A stretch of 64,000 bases of DNA. It comes from Bordetella petrii (GTDB lineage: Bacteria; Pseudomonadota; Gammaproteobacteria; Burkholderiales; Burkholderiaceae_B). Below the pieces are notes generated by a model. It searched no databases. It was given only the letters and a program-made list of their open reading frames with translations, and was not told the origin of the DNA. Below, in pieces: positions 63,784 to 64,000 of the stretch. Location: positions 35,415 to 99,414 of the forward strand of contig WMBV01000025.1 of assembly GCA_017745595.1 (NCBI GenBank). Direction: 5' to 3'. How positions within the stretch are numbered: position 1 is the first letter of the stretch; each line of letters begins with the position of its first letter. Both the position numbers and the translations under genes were made by a program.

Positions 63784-63814
63784 GGTGTCTGACTCCCGTA
63801 GGGTGTCAGACACC
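63784..63814. repeat. Palindromic repeat, locus 9
   Basis: A single 31-bp unit with arms GGTGTCTGAC/GTCAGACACC, 15 bp after the ychF stop and 50 bp before the end of the IS3-family transposase. Confidence 0.9.
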
Positions 63815-63864
63815 GAGGTGCAGAGTGAACCTGTTCCCTGAGAGCGGACGCCAAGAAGCGGGAG

Positions 63865-64000
63865 TCAAGCTGAGTGCTTGGATTTTCTGGCATAGTCGTT
63901 GGGCGACAGATAGCCGAGCGCGGAGTGCAGGCGTGTTGGATTATAGAAGCCGTGGATGTAGCTTGCGATGGCGGAGTGGGCAGCGGCCTTGGTCTTGTAC
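63865..64000 (-). mobile_element. IS3-family transposase OrfB, C-terminal fragment (runs off right edge)
   Basis: On the minus strand the last 45 codons read AAAHSAIASYIHGFYNPTR, LHSALGYLSPNDYARKSKHS and a final A before the stop at 63865-63867. The element FYNPTRLHSALGYLSPNDY is the standard C-terminus of IS3-family OrfB (rve integrase core). The frame is open to the window edge. The sequence outside the stop, TGAACCTGTTCCC near 63828-63840, may be the terminal inverted repeat, but the other end is not visible. So the insertion may be complete; only its end is seen here. Confidence 0.85.

Noticed and set aside
5456..63814. The dispersed palindromic repeats as a CRISPR array.
   Set aside because: Units are scattered singly or in pairs over 58 kb with irregular spacing, spacers are not unique 30-40 mers between identical repeats, and no cas genes are present.

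Overview
The window looks like a chromosomal stretch of a high-GC betaproteobacterium of the Alcaligenaceae, most like Bordetella or Achromobacter, perhaps an environmental Bordetella such as B. petrii. This is inferred from base composition, protein sequence, the conserved lolB-ispE-tRNA-Gln-prs-rplY-pth block, a Bug-type periplasmic binding protein, and the many M81, TRAP and Crp/Dnr family genes. Nothing here fixes the species. All sequences were read by eye; no database search was run.

Layout. Positions 1-3754 (minus strand) hold a Dnr-type Crp/Fnr regulator that runs off the left edge, a shortened CysG-like protein and a large DUF945 protein. Positions 3896-12305 (minus) form a peptide-type ABC transporter locus flanked by two M81 (MlrC-like) metallopeptidases. 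Positions 12798-17234 hold a beta-alanine catabolic pair (omega-amino acid:pyruvate aminotransferase and CoA-acylating semialdehyde dehydrogenase) divergent from a MocR-type regulator. Then come folA, thyA, osmC-like and coq7, followed by an 800-bp interval with a strong candidate small RNA.

Positions 20882-32277 form a surface-glycan locus: a WecA-like initiating transferase, TviB/WbpO-like dehydrogenase, TviC/WbpP-like 4-epimerase, MurJ/MviN-type flippase, four family-4 glycosyltransferases and an AsnB-type amidotransferase. Most genes overlap by one to four bases. The genes predict a glycan with amidated N-acetylgalactosaminuronic acid. No Wzy polymerase is present. Convergent pgi and manB/algC-like genes follow. 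After an FAD-linked oxidase (35657-37072), a TRAP transporter, an SMP-30 lactonase and a uronate dehydrogenase form a hexuronate uptake and oxidation operon divergent from an FCD/GntR repressor with a clear operator (37209-42712).

Positions 42896-49479 hold homogentisate catabolism: fahA, hmgA, a divergent LysR, and an MBL-fold protein with an MhaA/MhaB-like flavoprotein hydroxylase and small partner. From 49753 to 57418 lie housekeeping genes: mutM, a TPR protein, lolB, ispE, tRNA-Gln(UUG), prs, rplY, pth and a CPBP protease. Positions 57558-62511 hold a catabolic-looking module (Bug binding protein, isochorismatase-fold hydrolase, SDR, flavoprotein, LysR) sitting between pth and ychF. The right edge carries the end of an IS3-family transposase.

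Across the window, nine intergenic loci carry a roughly 31-bp hairpin repeat in two subtypes. Its arms vary by paired compensatory changes, and it lies at convergent or tandem gene junctions but in none of the six divergent promoter regions. This repeat family, the candidate small RNA and the nested inverted repeat at 12424-12764 are the least explained structures.
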